Source: an uncultured Clostridia bacterium
GTDB lineage: Bacteria; Bacillota; Clostridia; Christensenellales; CAG-314
Reading direction: 5' to 3'
Assembly: GCA_934294965.1 (NCBI GenBank)
Contig: CAKRAM010000101.1
Coordinates: forward strand, 1 to 24,956
DNA length: 24,956 bases
How positions within the stretch are numbered: the first letter of the stretch is position 1; each line of letters begins with the position of its first letter. Made by a program: the position numbers and the translations under genes. The notes beneath the pieces are model-generated. The model had not been told where the DNA came from. It worked only from the letters and a program-made list of their open reading frames with translations, and ran no database searches. Shown here in pieces: positions 1 to 8,481 of this stretch.

Positions 1-2640
1 GAGGGGCTAACCGCCGCCAAAGCCGAAGAAGGCTTGGCGAAACACGGCAAAAACAAACTTGCCGAAGGCAAAAAAACGCCGCTTATCGTAAAGTTTTTGC
101 AACAACTGTCCGATCCGATGATCATCATTTTGATGATTGCGGCAGTGGTAAGCTTGGCAGTAACTTTGTGGGAAAAAAGTTCTGCCGGCGAAACGACGTC
201 GGTGTCGGATTTTGCCGACGTTATCATCATCGGCGCGGTTGTTTTGTTAAACGCAATTTTGGGCGTCGTGCAGGAAAGCAAAGCCGAGCAGGCAATCGAA
301 GCGTTGCAAAATATGACGGAATCGCAATGCAAAGTGCTGCGTGACGGTAAAATGATGCACGTCAACAGTTGCGATTTGACAATCGGCGACGTGGTGCTGT
401 TGGAAGCAGGCGACGCAATCCCTGCCGACTGCCGCATAATCGAATGCGCAAGCTTAAAAGTGGAGGAAGCGGCGTTGACCGGCGAAAGCGTCCCCGTGGA
501 TAAGTTCGAACACGCAATCGATGGCGAAGTGGCGTTGGGCGACCGCAAAAACATGTTGTATATGGGCAGTTCGGTTGCTTACGGACGCGCCCGCGCCGTT
601 GTGGTTGCCGTCGGAATGCAAACGGAAATGGGCAAAATTGCCAACGTTCTTGCTGAAGCTAAGGAGGAAAAAACTCCTTTGCAGATCAAAATGTCCCAAT
701 TGTCCAAAGTTCTTACGTACATGGTTTTGGGCATTTGCGTGGTTATGTTCGGTATCAACCTTATCCGCGACGGATTGGCGTTCGACACGATTATGCACTC
801 GCTTATGGTTGCAATCGGCTTGGCGGTTGCGGCAATCCCGGAAGGTCTTGCAACAACAGTTACAATTGTTTTAAGTTTGGGCGTAACCAACATGTCCAAA
901 AAGAACGCCGTTATTCGTAAGCTTACCGCAGTGGAAACGCTCGGCTGTGCCGAAATCATTTGTTCGGACAAAACCGGCACGCTTACGCAAAACAAAATGA
1001 CGGTTGTGGACGTTTACGGCACGGATACTCAAACGCTTGCCCAAGCAATGGCGCTTTGCTCGGACGCTCAACTTACCGACGGTGAGGCCGTGGGCGAACC
1101 TACCGAGTGCGCATTGGTCAACTATGCGTATACTTTGGGATTAAATAAAGGCGAAACGGAAAAAAATTTGCCCCGCATTGCCGAAGCCCCGTTCGACAGC
1201 ATGCGCAAAATGATGTCCACGTTGCACCAAAGCGAACACGGCGTAGTGCAGTACACAAAGGGCGCTCCGGACGAAATCATCGCGCGTTGCACAAAAGCGC
1301 TCATCGGCGGCGAAATCGTCCCTATGACGGAGGAAATCCGCTCGACTGCGCTTGCCGCCAACAAGGATATGGCAAACAGAGCGTTGCGTGTTCTTGCCGC
1401 GGCAGAGGTGTTTTACGACGTTCTTCCGCAAAACGTAGAGCCTGACGCAATCGAAAAAGACATGGTGTTTATCGGCTTGTGCGGAATGATCGACCCCGTG
1501 CGTCCGGAAGTTATCGGCGCAATAGAGAAGTGCCGCAACGCGGGTATCCGCCCCATAATGATAACCGGCGACCACATCGACACGGCAGTTGCAATCGCAA
1601 TGCAATTGGGTATCATAACCGATCCGAGCCAAGCGATTTTGGGCAGCAAACTGGACGAAATGAGCGACGAAGAGTTTGAAAAACAAATCGTCAACTACTC
1701 GGTTTATGCTCGTGTTCAACCGGAACATAAAGTGCGCATTGTAAACACTTGGAAGAAACTCGGCAAAATTTGCGCAATGACGGGCGACGGCGTAAACGAC
1801 GCTCCCAGTATCAAATCCGCCGATATCGGCGTAGGCATGGGCATCACGGGTACGGATGTAACAAAGTCCACCGCGGACATGGTGCTTGCCGACGACAACT
1901 TTGCAACAATCGTAACGGCAGTGGGCGAAGGCAGACGTATTTACGACAACATTCGCAAAGCAATTGCGTTTTTGCTTTCCAGCAACCTTGCCGAAGTGGT
2001 GGCGGTGTTTGTGGCCAGTTTGTTCTTGCCAAAAGGATACGCGTTGCTTGAAGCATCTCACCTATTGTGGATAAACCTTGTTACCGACTGTTTGCCTGCA
2101 ATCGCATTGGGAGTAGAACCTGCCGAAAACGACATTATGAGCCGTCCTCCTCGTCCCAAAAACGAAGGAATTTTTGCCGGCGGAATGGGCTTCAACGTGG
2201 TGTTCCACGGCATTATTCTTGCAGTTATCACATTGAGCGCATACTTTATCGGTCACACAATCGGTTTGCCGCAGGGCGAAGAACTTGCCTACAAGCAAGG
2301 CTCCACAATGGCGTTTTTGGCGTTGTCTATGGCGGAAATTTTCCACGCGTACAACGTTCGCTGCCAAAACAGGAGTATATTTACTCTCAAAACGCACAAC
2401 AAACTGTTGTGGCTGTCCATGATAAGTTCGCTTGTGCTTACAACCGCAGTGTTGTTCATCCCGGGCGTCAACTCCTTCTTCGGGTTTGCTCACGACGGTA
2501 AAGCCATCATCGACTTTACCGAGTACGTAATCGCTTTGGGCTTGGCAATTTCCATTATTCCTATTGTGGAAATTCAAAAACTCATCACTCGCGCAATCAA
2601 AAAGAATAAGGCAAAAAAGGCTGCTAAAAACGCGAAGTAA
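1..2640 (+). CDS. Calcium-type P-type ATPase (P2 family), 5' end cut by the window
   Basis: Membrane pump that couples ATP hydrolysis, through an aspartyl-phosphate, to cation export, most likely Ca2+. The frame is open from base 1; its first residues (GLTAAKAEEGLAKHGKNKL) match the N-terminal cation-ATPase domain, so the start lies upstream and 879 residues are visible. Seen in order: actuator loop TGES (478-489), M4 motif PEGL (838-849), phosphorylation motif DKTGT (967-981, catalytic Asp at 967), hinge GDGVND (1783-1800), and M6 with NLVTD (2074-2088). M5 has SSNLAEV and M4 has VAAIPEGL; together with the M6 Asn/Thr/Asp these correspond to the SERCA Ca2+-ligand positions, so the protein is closer to SERCA (P2A) than PMCA. 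The C-terminus is Lys-rich and cytosolic. A terminator follows 25 bp after the stop, so this is the last gene of its unit. The ion is inferred; Mn2+ or Na+/K+ transport is not excluded. Confidence 0.96.
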   Translation, partial: EGLTAAKAEEGLAKHGKNKLAEGKKTPLIVKFLQQLSDPMIIILMIAAVVSLAVTLWEKSSAGETTSVSDFADVIIIGAVVLLNAILGVVQESKAEQAIEALQNMTESQCKVLRDGKMMHVNSCDLTIGDVVLLEAGDAIPADCRIIECASLKVEEAALTGESVPVDKFEHAIDGEVALGDRKNMLYMGSSVAYGRARAVVVAVGMQTEMGKIANVLAEAKEEKTPLQIKMSQLSKVLTYMVLGICVVMFGINLIRDGLAFDTIMHSLMVAIGLAVAAIPEGLATTVTIVLSLGVTNMSKKNAVIRKLTAVETLGCAEIICSDKTGTLTQNKMTVVDVYGTDTQTLAQAMALCSDAQLTDGEAVGEPTECALVNYAYTLGLNKGETEKNLPRIAEAPFDSMRKMMSTLHQSEHGVVQYTKGAPDEIIARCTKALIGGEIVPMTEEIRSTALAANKDMANRALRVLAAAEVFYDVLPQNVEPDAIEKDMVFIGLCGMIDPVRPEVIGAIEKCRNAGIRPIMITGDHIDTAVAIAMQLGIITDPSQAILGSKLDEMSDEEFEKQIVNYSVYARVQPEHKVRIVNTWKKLGKICAMTGDGVNDAPSIKSADIGVGMGITGTDVTKSTADMVLADDNFATIVTAVGEGRRIYDNIRKAIAFLLSSNLAEVVAVFVASLFLPKGYALLEASHLLWINLVTDCLPAIALGVEPAENDIMSRPPRPKNEGIFAGGMGFNVVFHGIILAVITLSAYFIGHTIGLPQGEELAYKQGSTMAFLALSMAEIFHAYNVRCQNRSIFTLKTHNKLLWLSMISSLVLTTAVLFIPGVNSFFGFAHDGKAIIDFTEYVIALGLAISIIPIVEIQKLITRAIKKNKAKKAAKNAK

Positions 2641-2665
2641 CAGCCTAACAACCGAATAACTAAGT

Positions 2666-2698
2666 CCGAAGGGCAATTTGCCTTTCGGGCTTTTTTTT
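2666..2698 (+). terminator. Rho-independent terminator of the ATPase gene
   Basis: A 10-bp stem (2666-2675 with 2679-2688, one G-T pair, loop ATT) is followed after two bases by eight T (2691-2698). It starts 25 bp after the ATPase stop codon. Confidence 0.93.
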
Positions 2699-3302
2699 GT
2701 TGCAGTAGCACTCAAAAATATTTAATTGTTGGGATTGTTGTATTGTTTGTATTGACGTTTTCGTCAGTCAGATCTCTCATCGATGGCTTTCAATATGTCA
2801 TATTGAGCTTGTCGAAACCGCCGAAGGCGGCTTTACAGGTTCGTGTTCTACGTTTGTTCCTTATTGATAGTAATTGGTTTTGTGCTGTCTATTGTTCAAA
2901 CCATCTGCCTACTTTGCGCGCGAACAAATTGAACAGGCTACGCCTGTGGGAACGGACACCTTGTAGTCGTGTAACAAACTACGCAATGTCCACAGTCATA
3001 AAATATCAATCGACACGGCACATGAACCGATAGAACCGATTTCATTGGCGTATTTGCGAAATTTTGCTTCTTTTCGACAAATTTTGTCATGCGAGTGTAT
3101 GTAACAGGTAATATCGTTGATGCATGTATCTGAACATAAGTTCAATCAAACGCAGTTTGCTTTGGTATGCAAATCCGAATTTTGCAGCAAATGCGGTTGC
3201 CTGTCTGCCGAATGGGATATTTGCGGAAATCGGCGCATATCGTAATCGTGGCAATTTTAGCGATTTTGCAAGATAACACTTGCCGATTGCGTAAATACAA
3301 AT
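2699..3302. other. Gene-free spacer with a cluster of palindromes
   Basis: No convincing gene. It holds three compact inverted repeats: CCGCC-gaa-GGCGG (2818-2830), ACAGGC-tac-GCCTGT (2933-2947), and a nested stem GGACA/TGTCC (2954-2958 with 2987-2991) enclosing GTAGT/ACTAC (2963-2967 with 2978-2982). The stretch before the first palindrome (about 2798-2817, TCATATTGAGCTTGTCGAAA) resembles the short 'gagcttgtcgaa' type intergenic repeat common in bacterial drafts and often mis-translated; that link is from memory. A candidate mobile palindromic element or its remnant. The part nearest the next gene (3050-3302) shows no clear promoter to me. Confidence 0.5.
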
Positions 3303-3316
3303 AAGGAGAACAAAGT

Positions 3317-6268
3317 ATGGCACAAGCAAAAAAGCGCGGCTTTACGATTGTAGAACTTGTTATCGTGATAGCCGTAATGGCGATTTTGGCAGGAGTGCTT
3401 ATTCCTACGTTCGTAAGCGTTGTGAAAAAGGCGGACGAAGTAAAGGATATTTCGCTTATCAACTCGCTTAACAAGTCGGTTGCGGCAGGTTCGGTCACGC
3501 AAAAACCGCAAACCATGCACCAAGCGTTGCAAATCGTCAAAGGCGACGGTTTTGACGTGGAAAAAATCAAAGCGACCGCAACGGGCAACAAAATATTGTG
3601 GGATAGCGTAAACAATTGTTTTGTTTATCTTAAAAACAACAAGGTTACCTACATTCCTAACAGCGCGCCCAAAGGGGAGCAAAGCGGTGTTGCGTTGTGG
3701 CAAATAACCGAAAAAACTCAGGCAGTAAGTGCGGTGTACAGCAACTACTTGGAGAACGGCTACACCAAGCCTACGGACAACTTGACCACGGGCGTGGACG
3801 TTGGCGACAACGCAGGACTAAACGTCACCTACGTTGGCGGTGCAAGCCCTCAAACGGTAACAATCCGAACCAACGGAGGCAGGCTCAACGTAAACGCTCC
3901 GCAGGACACCGTTCATCACTACGACTTTGTTATGACGCTTGTCGTAGAAGCCGTTTCCGAAACGCATTGCTACTACGAACACGGCTTCGTTGGCAAATTA
4001 GAAAAATTCTCGGTCGGAAAATTTGTCGCTACTAACGAATCATTCTTCAATCAAACCAAAACCGAGGTTGCTGCCGTTTTGGGAGCAAAAGGCGATTTTT
4101 CCGACGGCGGCAAATTTGAGCAACATATTTATGACGACAACGGCGTAAGTGTTTTTGACAACAAAGTTACAAGCAACGAGCATGTGCATAACCTTGTGGA
4201 AACGATTGTTGCTTCTTCCTGTACGGCTGTCGGCAACAAGCATGTGGAGTGTACAACCTGCGGCTACAAAGTAGACACGCCGTTGGAACGGTCCTCCCAC
4301 AAGTGGGTATGTATAGAAAAAGTCGAGCCGACTTGCACGCAAAAAGGGCGCGAAAGTGGCAAAAAATGTTCGGTGTGTAATGCCGTTGAAGGCTGCGCGG
4401 AAATTGCAACGTTGCCGCACGTCAAGGGCGAAACTATCTTAAAAAGCGAAACCGCCGAAGAAAGCGGCAAAATTCAAACAAAGTGTGCCGTGTGCCACGA
4501 CATTATCGACGAATGGACGATTGTAATCCCTTCGGACGAGGTTTTGACGGCAACTTGTCAAGTGCGCATAGTTCACGGCAAAGGTTACAAAACCATAGGT
4601 GAAGCTATTCAAAATGCTTCCGTAGGCGATACGGTAAAGTTGCTTACCGACATAACTTTTGCCGACGTGCTTATCGTTGCCGAAGACAAAAACATCGGTT
4701 TGGACTTAAGCGGCAAAACGATAAGCGGCGCGCAGGGCGGATTTGACGAACCCACTCATACCGAATATCTTATTTTGAACCTAGGTACGCTGCAATTTGT
4801 CAAAAACGGCACGATTTCGGCAACCACGCAGGATACTACGTTCGGCGACGGCGTGGATAAATTTGCCGCATTGTGCAACAAGGGCAGTATCGGCACGGTT
4901 GAGGACGTAACTTTTGACGTGGTAAACAGTTACGGCGTTGCGCTGTTAAACAGGGGCAGTATAACTTCAATCAGCAATTGCGTTCTTCACTCGCGTGACG
5001 ATTCCTATCCGTTCTATAACTACGCACTGGTAAACGGAGGTAACATCGGTTTGATAAAAGATACCGAACTTAAAGCCTATGCCGACGACAACGGGACGCG
5101 GGGACGCGATACCTACGCAATAAACAACTCGGGCGTAATAGGAGATGTTCAAAACACAAAGGCGTATTCCTCAATCGGCACGGCAATAACCAATTCCGGC
5201 TTTATCACCGTTACCGGCGGTCGTTTTTACGGTGCGTTGTCAGGTGGCGGCGTGTACGTGCTGGGTGGCGGATTGTTCACTCACGGCACTTCGGTGGAGA
5301 TGTGGAAAGCAGGATTCGTGCAGGCTGATAACGCCGACGATACCTACAAGTATACCGTTGCGGAAAATGCGTCTGAATACGCCAAATATCCGTACGTGGC
5401 TGCGGTAACAAACAGCGACGGCACGGAAGTTAGGTACAAGTCGCTTTCAAGGGCAACCTACGATGCGGCAAACGGCGGCACGGTAAAACTTATTCAAACC
5501 GTTGTGGGGCGGCAAGCGGTGCTACGCGGAAACGTAACTTTGGACCTTAACGGCTACGGATTGGAAGCGCAAAATACGTCTTGGGGCTACACGGTATGCG
5601 TTCGCGGCGAAGACGTAAAAATCGTCGATAGCAGTGCGGCAAACACCGGTTATATAGGCAATCGCGCCGAAAAAACCAACGGCTACACCGTTTTGGTGGT
5701 AAACAAGGCAAAACTTACAATGCTCGGCGGAACGATATACGGACAGTCTAAAAAGTTGAGCGGTAGCGGAACAACTTCGTTCGGCGTTGTGGCTCAAGGA
5801 GGAGAATTTGTGCTTAACGGCGGCACAATCGTCGGCGGAAACTTTGGCGGAGTGGACGTAACGTTTGGCGGCACGTTCCGTATGAACGGCGGTCACATCG
5901 TGGACGACTTGGGCGCAAGTTACGGCGCGGTGTGCGTGGATTCGGACAGCGGCGCATCGTCATTTTGTATGAGCGGCGGCAAAATCGAAGCGGCAAAGTA
6001 CGTGTTTTACCTTCGCAAGCAAGGCGGCAGTGCGGAAAATCTTTGCAATTTGACGATTAGCGGCGGCGAAGTGGTTTTGCACGCCAACGAAAGTTACGCC
6101 TACGTGTTTTACGGCGACAAGGCGGCAAACGTCGATGCTAAAAATTTTGCCGTAACTTACGACGGTACTTACAGCAAAAATGTCCAAGTTATCAAGGCGG
6201 CTTTGGGCGCGTCGCTTTATAACGTTACGATAAACGGTGTAAATTACGCCGCATACCCGGCAAAATAG
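3317..6268 (+). CDS. Giant prepilin-type protein with CxxC repeats and beta-helix modules
   Basis: Predicted surface protein of 983 residues. The N-terminus is a class III/type IV prepilin signal: short basic leader, cleavage expected at KKRG|FTIVE between residues 8 and 9, Glu at mature position 5, then a hydrophobic helix to about residue 33. Residues 34-290 are unrecognised. Residues about 288-395 hold three cysteine units with CxxC at 312/315, 351/354 and 390/393, exactly 39 residues apart, with preceding Cys at 302 and 340 in the first two. From about 415 and again from about 695, a segment of the type 'YKTIxEAI..A..GDTVKLL' is followed by 'LDLSGKTISG' or 'LDLNGYGLEA' and then Gly/Asn-rich short strands (GGTI, NGG, SGG), as in right-handed beta-helix surface proteins. 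Typical pilins are about 150-200 residues. AAGGAG (3303-3308) lies 8 bp before ATG. No sortase motif, C-terminal membrane helix or pilus machinery is seen. Single-gene unit. The prepilin call is strong; adhesin or scaffold function is inference. Confidence 0.9.
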   Translation: MAQAKKRGFTIVELVIVIAVMAILAGVLIPTFVSVVKKADEVKDISLINSLNKSVAAGSVTQKPQTMHQALQIVKGDGFDVEKIKATATGNKILWDSVNNCFVYLKNNKVTYIPNSAPKGEQSGVALWQITEKTQAVSAVYSNYLENGYTKPTDNLTTGVDVGDNAGLNVTYVGGASPQTVTIRTNGGRLNVNAPQDTVHHYDFVMTLVVEAVSETHCYYEHGFVGKLEKFSVGKFVATNESFFNQTKTEVAAVLGAKGDFSDGGKFEQHIYDDNGVSVFDNKVTSNEHVHNLVETIVASSCTAVGNKHVECTTCGYKVDTPLERSSHKWVCIEKVEPTCTQKGRESGKKCSVCNAVEGCAEIATLPHVKGETILKSETAEESGKIQTKCAVCHDIIDEWTIVIPSDEVLTATCQVRIVHGKGYKTIGEAIQNASVGDTVKLLTDITFADVLIVAEDKNIGLDLSGKTISGAQGGFDEPTHTEYLILNLGTLQFVKNGTISATTQDTTFGDGVDKFAALCNKGSIGTVEDVTFDVVNSYGVALLNRGSITSISNCVLHSRDDSYPFYNYALVNGGNIGLIKDTELKAYADDNGTRGRDTYAINNSGVIGDVQNTKAYSSIGTAITNSGFITVTGGRFYGALSGGGVYVLGGGLFTHGTSVEMWKAGFVQADNADDTYKYTVAENASEYAKYPYVAAVTNSDGTEVRYKSLSRATYDAANGGTVKLIQTVVGRQAVLRGNVTLDLNGYGLEAQNTSWGYTVCVRGEDVKIVDSSAANTGYIGNRAEKTNGYTVLVVNKAKLTMLGGTIYGQSKKLSGSGTTSFGVVAQGGEFVLNGGTIVGGNFGGVDVTFGGTFRMNGGHIVDDLGASYGAVCVDSDSGASSFCMSGGKIEAAKYVFYLRKQGGSAENLCNLTISGGEVVLHANESYAYVFYGDKAANVDAKNFAVTYDGTYSKNVQVIKAALGASLYNVTINGVNYAAYPAK

Positions 6269-6286
6269 CCGATAATGGCAAAAAAG

Positions 6287-6320
6287 AGGGGCAGTTGCTT
6301 ATGCAATGCCCCTTGTTTTG
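6287..6320 (+). terminator. Probable rho-independent terminator of the prepilin-like gene
   Basis: AGGGGCA (6287-6293) pairs with TGCCCCT (6307-6313); an inner TTGC/GCAA (6295-6298 with 6303-6306) continues the stem past a one-base bulge. The T-rich tail TTGTTTTG is interrupted by G. It starts 19 bp after the stop codon. Confidence 0.8.
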
Positions 6321-6324
6321 TTTG

Positions 6325-6695
6325 AAAATTCTGTTTCATATAACTAAATTTTGCGCTAAACGATTATTATTTGCCGTGTTAAACTCTTTTGTAGTACGTC
6401 CTTCGCGATGGTGTTTACCTTTCAAACAACACACCGACAAGCGGCGATTTCTTTTCCGCAAAAACGTTTCGTGCCGAAAAGTCGTCTTTTCGGTAATTGG
6501 CTATGAGGAGTGAATCCCTTTGTTCATTTGCGCCACTTGGTTTGCATTGCAACGGATAGAAAATTTTTGTTCAATCGTTTGTATCGTTGATTGTCTTACG
6601 GATTTGAAGGCAGTCGCGTTTGTTTTTTTGTAAACGGCTTTATGTTTTTCACACACTGCAAAAATCGGTTTTGTTCAATCGTTTGACGGCTGTCG
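6325..6695. other. Convergent spacer without a gene
   Basis: Between the prepilin-like gene and the end of the minus-strand MATE gene. It contains an 8-bp perfect hairpin, CCGAAAAG-tcgt-CTTTTCGG (6474-6493), without a T tract on either strand, and a 17-bp direct repeat (separate entry). No supported coding region; no clear terminator for the MATE gene was found. Confidence 0.55.
6565..6685. repeat. 17-bp perfect direct repeat pair
   Basis: TTTTGTTCAATCGTTTG occurs at 6565-6581 and again at 6669-6685, 104 bp apart, in the non-coding spacer just beyond the MATE stop codon. No gene lies between the copies, which argues against an attachment-site pair of a mobile element. Confidence 0.75.
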
Positions 6696-8138
6696 CTATT
6701 GCTTGCTTACAGTTGCGATGGCGTTTTGCTCGTTGATTTTTACATCGGTAAGATCGTCTTCGTGTTTCTTTGTCAAAAACACAATCAGCACAGGCAGGTT
6801 GATTACCGCCGTAATAACGTCGCTCAACGGTTGCGCAATTTGTATGCCTACAACCTTCCAAACGGCGCAGGTTACAAGCAACGTCGGGATGAAAATCAAA
6901 CCGCTTCTAAGTAGTGCCAAAAATGAAGCGATGCCTGCCTTGCGTATGCTTTGCAGCATCATGTTTAGCGGAATGAACACCGGCGTGAACAGCATACCTA
7001 TCATTGCGTACCGAAGGGCAGGCGTGCCTATTTCTATAACGGCGGCGTCCTTTTGGAACGCTTGCACAATGGATTGCGGAAAGATTATTGCCGGCAGCGA
7101 CAAAACCGCCACGCCGCAAAACGCCATAAGCAACGTCATCAAAAGTGCTTTTTGCACTCTTTTGTACAGTTTCAGCTCGTAGTTATATGATGCTACCGGC
7201 TGTAAGCCCTGACTTATCCCCATGCCAACGCACATCACGAAGTTGGAGTATTTGCCAACGATTCCCATTGCGGTGATAGTGGCGTCGGCTTGACCGATTT
7301 GTGCGCCGTAAATGCCCGCAAGGTTATTCAGCAATCCGGACGAAATTGAGTTCAGCGCCTGCCTGATGAGCGACGGCAAACCGTTTTTGAAAATGGAAAG
7401 GTATTCCCTTACGTTTTTCGTAACGTACTTAAGGGATATTTTGCTTTGCGCGTGCCTTGCGTACATCACGAACAATATCACGCAACTAATCACTTGGGAT
7501 ATTGCTGTTGCCAGTCCCGCGCCGAACACGTTCATATTCCAAACGATCACAAAAAGATAGTCCAATCCCGTGTTGATAACCGCGCCGGAAACAAGCCCTA
7601 TCATTGCGTAAAACGCTTTGCCTTCGTAGCGCAAATTGTTGTTCAAAATCAACGAACAAATCAAAAACGGGCAGGAGATTAAAACCCACATTCCGTAGTC
7701 TTTGGCGTAGGGCAAAATGGTTTCGGTAGAGCCTAGCAGGCGCATAAAGGGCGCAATGAAAATCAGCCCGAACGTCAAAAACACAATGCCGAACGCGCTG
7801 CCCAAAAATATCGCAGAGGAAACGTACTTGGAAGCGGCTTTAACGTCGCCGTCGGCAAGTTCCTTGGATACGTGCGTTCCCGAGCCGTGTCCCAGCATGT
7901 AGGCGACGGCTTGTATTATGGATTGTAACGTAAACAAAACGCTTATCGCGCCTTGTGCGCTTGTGCCTGCGCTGCCTACAAAGTAGGTGTCCACCATGTT
8001 GTACAAACTGGTAATAAGCATGGAAATCGTAGTTGGAATGCCCAATTCGATAACCAACTTAACAACCGAAGTTTGCGTCATTTTTTTGTGATGAGTCTCC
8101 GCCTCGGCAGAGGGGTTTTGAGGTACGTATGTGTGCAT
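6696..8138 (-). CDS. MATE-family multidrug/toxin exporter
   Basis: Polytopic inner-membrane antiporter of the MOP/MATE superfamily, expected to export drugs or metabolites using a Na+ or H+ gradient. Recognised from the first helices (ELGIPTTISMLITSLYNMVD, then TYFVG) and the second-half repeat (GLPSLIRQALNSISSGLLNN), with about 12 hydrophobic segments spread over both halves. From the ATG at 8138 the protein has 480 residues, normal for the family. The start is uncertain. The frame stays open to a TTG at 8210 (504 residues) that has GGTGAT just upstream, but the added residues are Lys/Arg-rich and the DNA there forms a hairpin; an internal ATG at 8081 (residue 44 of the long form) also fits family length. 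No good ribosome binding site precedes either ATG. Transcribed divergently from the FGGY kinase gene. Substrate unknown. Confidence 0.93.
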   Translation of the reverse strand: MHTYVPQNPSAEAETHHKKMTQTSVVKLVIELGIPTTISMLITSLYNMVDTYFVGSAGTSAQGAISVLFTLQSIIQAVAYMLGHGSGTHVSKELADGDVKAASKYVSSAIFLGSAFGIVFLTFGLIFIAPFMRLLGSTETILPYAKDYGMWVLISCPFLICSLILNNNLRYEGKAFYAMIGLVSGAVINTGLDYLFVIVWNMNVFGAGLATAISQVISCVILFVMYARHAQSKISLKYVTKNVREYLSIFKNGLPSLIRQALNSISSGLLNNLAGIYGAQIGQADATITAMGIVGKYSNFVMCVGMGISQGLQPVASYNYELKLYKRVQKALLMTLLMAFCGVAVLSLPAIIFPQSIVQAFQKDAAVIEIGTPALRYAMIGMLFTPVFIPLNMMLQSIRKAGIASFLALLRSGLIFIPTLLVTCAVWKVVGIQIAQPLSDVITAVINLPVLIVFLTKKHEDDLTDVKINEQNAIATVSKQ

Positions 8139-8152
8139 AAATGTCGATTTTT

Positions 8153-8173
8153 GCCGCAACAAAGTTTTGCGGC
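8153..8173. other. Hairpin in the upstream part of the MATE gene
   Basis: GCCGCAA (8153-8159) and TTGCGGC (8167-8173) form a perfect 7-bp stem with a 7-base loop. It lies just upstream of the ATG at 8138 on the minus strand, so it is either in the 5' leader or, if the TTG at 8210 is used, inside the gene. It has no T tract on the 3' side of either strand. Confidence 0.5.
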
Positions 8174-8210
8174 GTCGTATTTTGTGTATTTTGCTTTTGC
8201 GATTTTTCAA

Positions 8211-8481
8211 TATATCACCGTTTGCCGATTTTGTTAATTAAATTTGCCCGTTTTACGGCAAAAACAATTGTAAAATGTTTGTTATGATTGCGGTTTTGGG
8301 ACAAAACTGTGCCAAGTTTTCGATTTTATTTCAATCGGGTTTGTTTTGTAATTGCGTCCGTAAGATATGTTTGCATAAGGCACGTGCAAAGAGTAGGCAT
8401 GCCGTCATTTCGGATTTGTTTTGTCGTAATTTGTGCCGACCGACGTCGGATACGAAAATTCAAACGCAAAACCAACTACGC
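8211..8481. other. Divergent spacer, 5' half
   Basis: No gene seen. It contains an imperfect palindrome TTTGCC-n8-GGCAAA near 8242-8262 upstream of the MATE gene, which could be an operator or leader hairpin. No minus-strand promoter could be named with confidence. Confidence 0.4.

Noticed and set aside
1141..2061. Long antisense open frame (306 codons) opposite the ATPase gene
   Set aside because: A shadow of the codon pattern of the real gene; no binding site and His/Arg/Val-rich composition typical of such shadows.
2743..3033. Plus-strand open frame of 96 codons
   Set aside because: It runs through three palindromes and a likely dispersed repeat, has no ribosome binding site, and resembles the spurious translations this repeat type gives (VILSLSKP).
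3100..3302. Possible c-di-GMP riboswitch upstream of the prepilin-like gene
   Set aside because: Such riboswitches precede some Clostridial pilus genes, so I looked for the GEMM-type conserved segments; scattered GCAAA/CGG pieces occur but not in the required order or spacing.
6295..6513. Plus-strand open frame of 72 codons
   Set aside because: It begins inside the terminator hairpin of the prepilin-like gene, has no ribosome binding site, and its sequence is not protein-like.
6565..6685. Attachment-site pair of a mobile element
   Set aside because: Only 87 bp lie between the copies, with no integrase or cargo gene.
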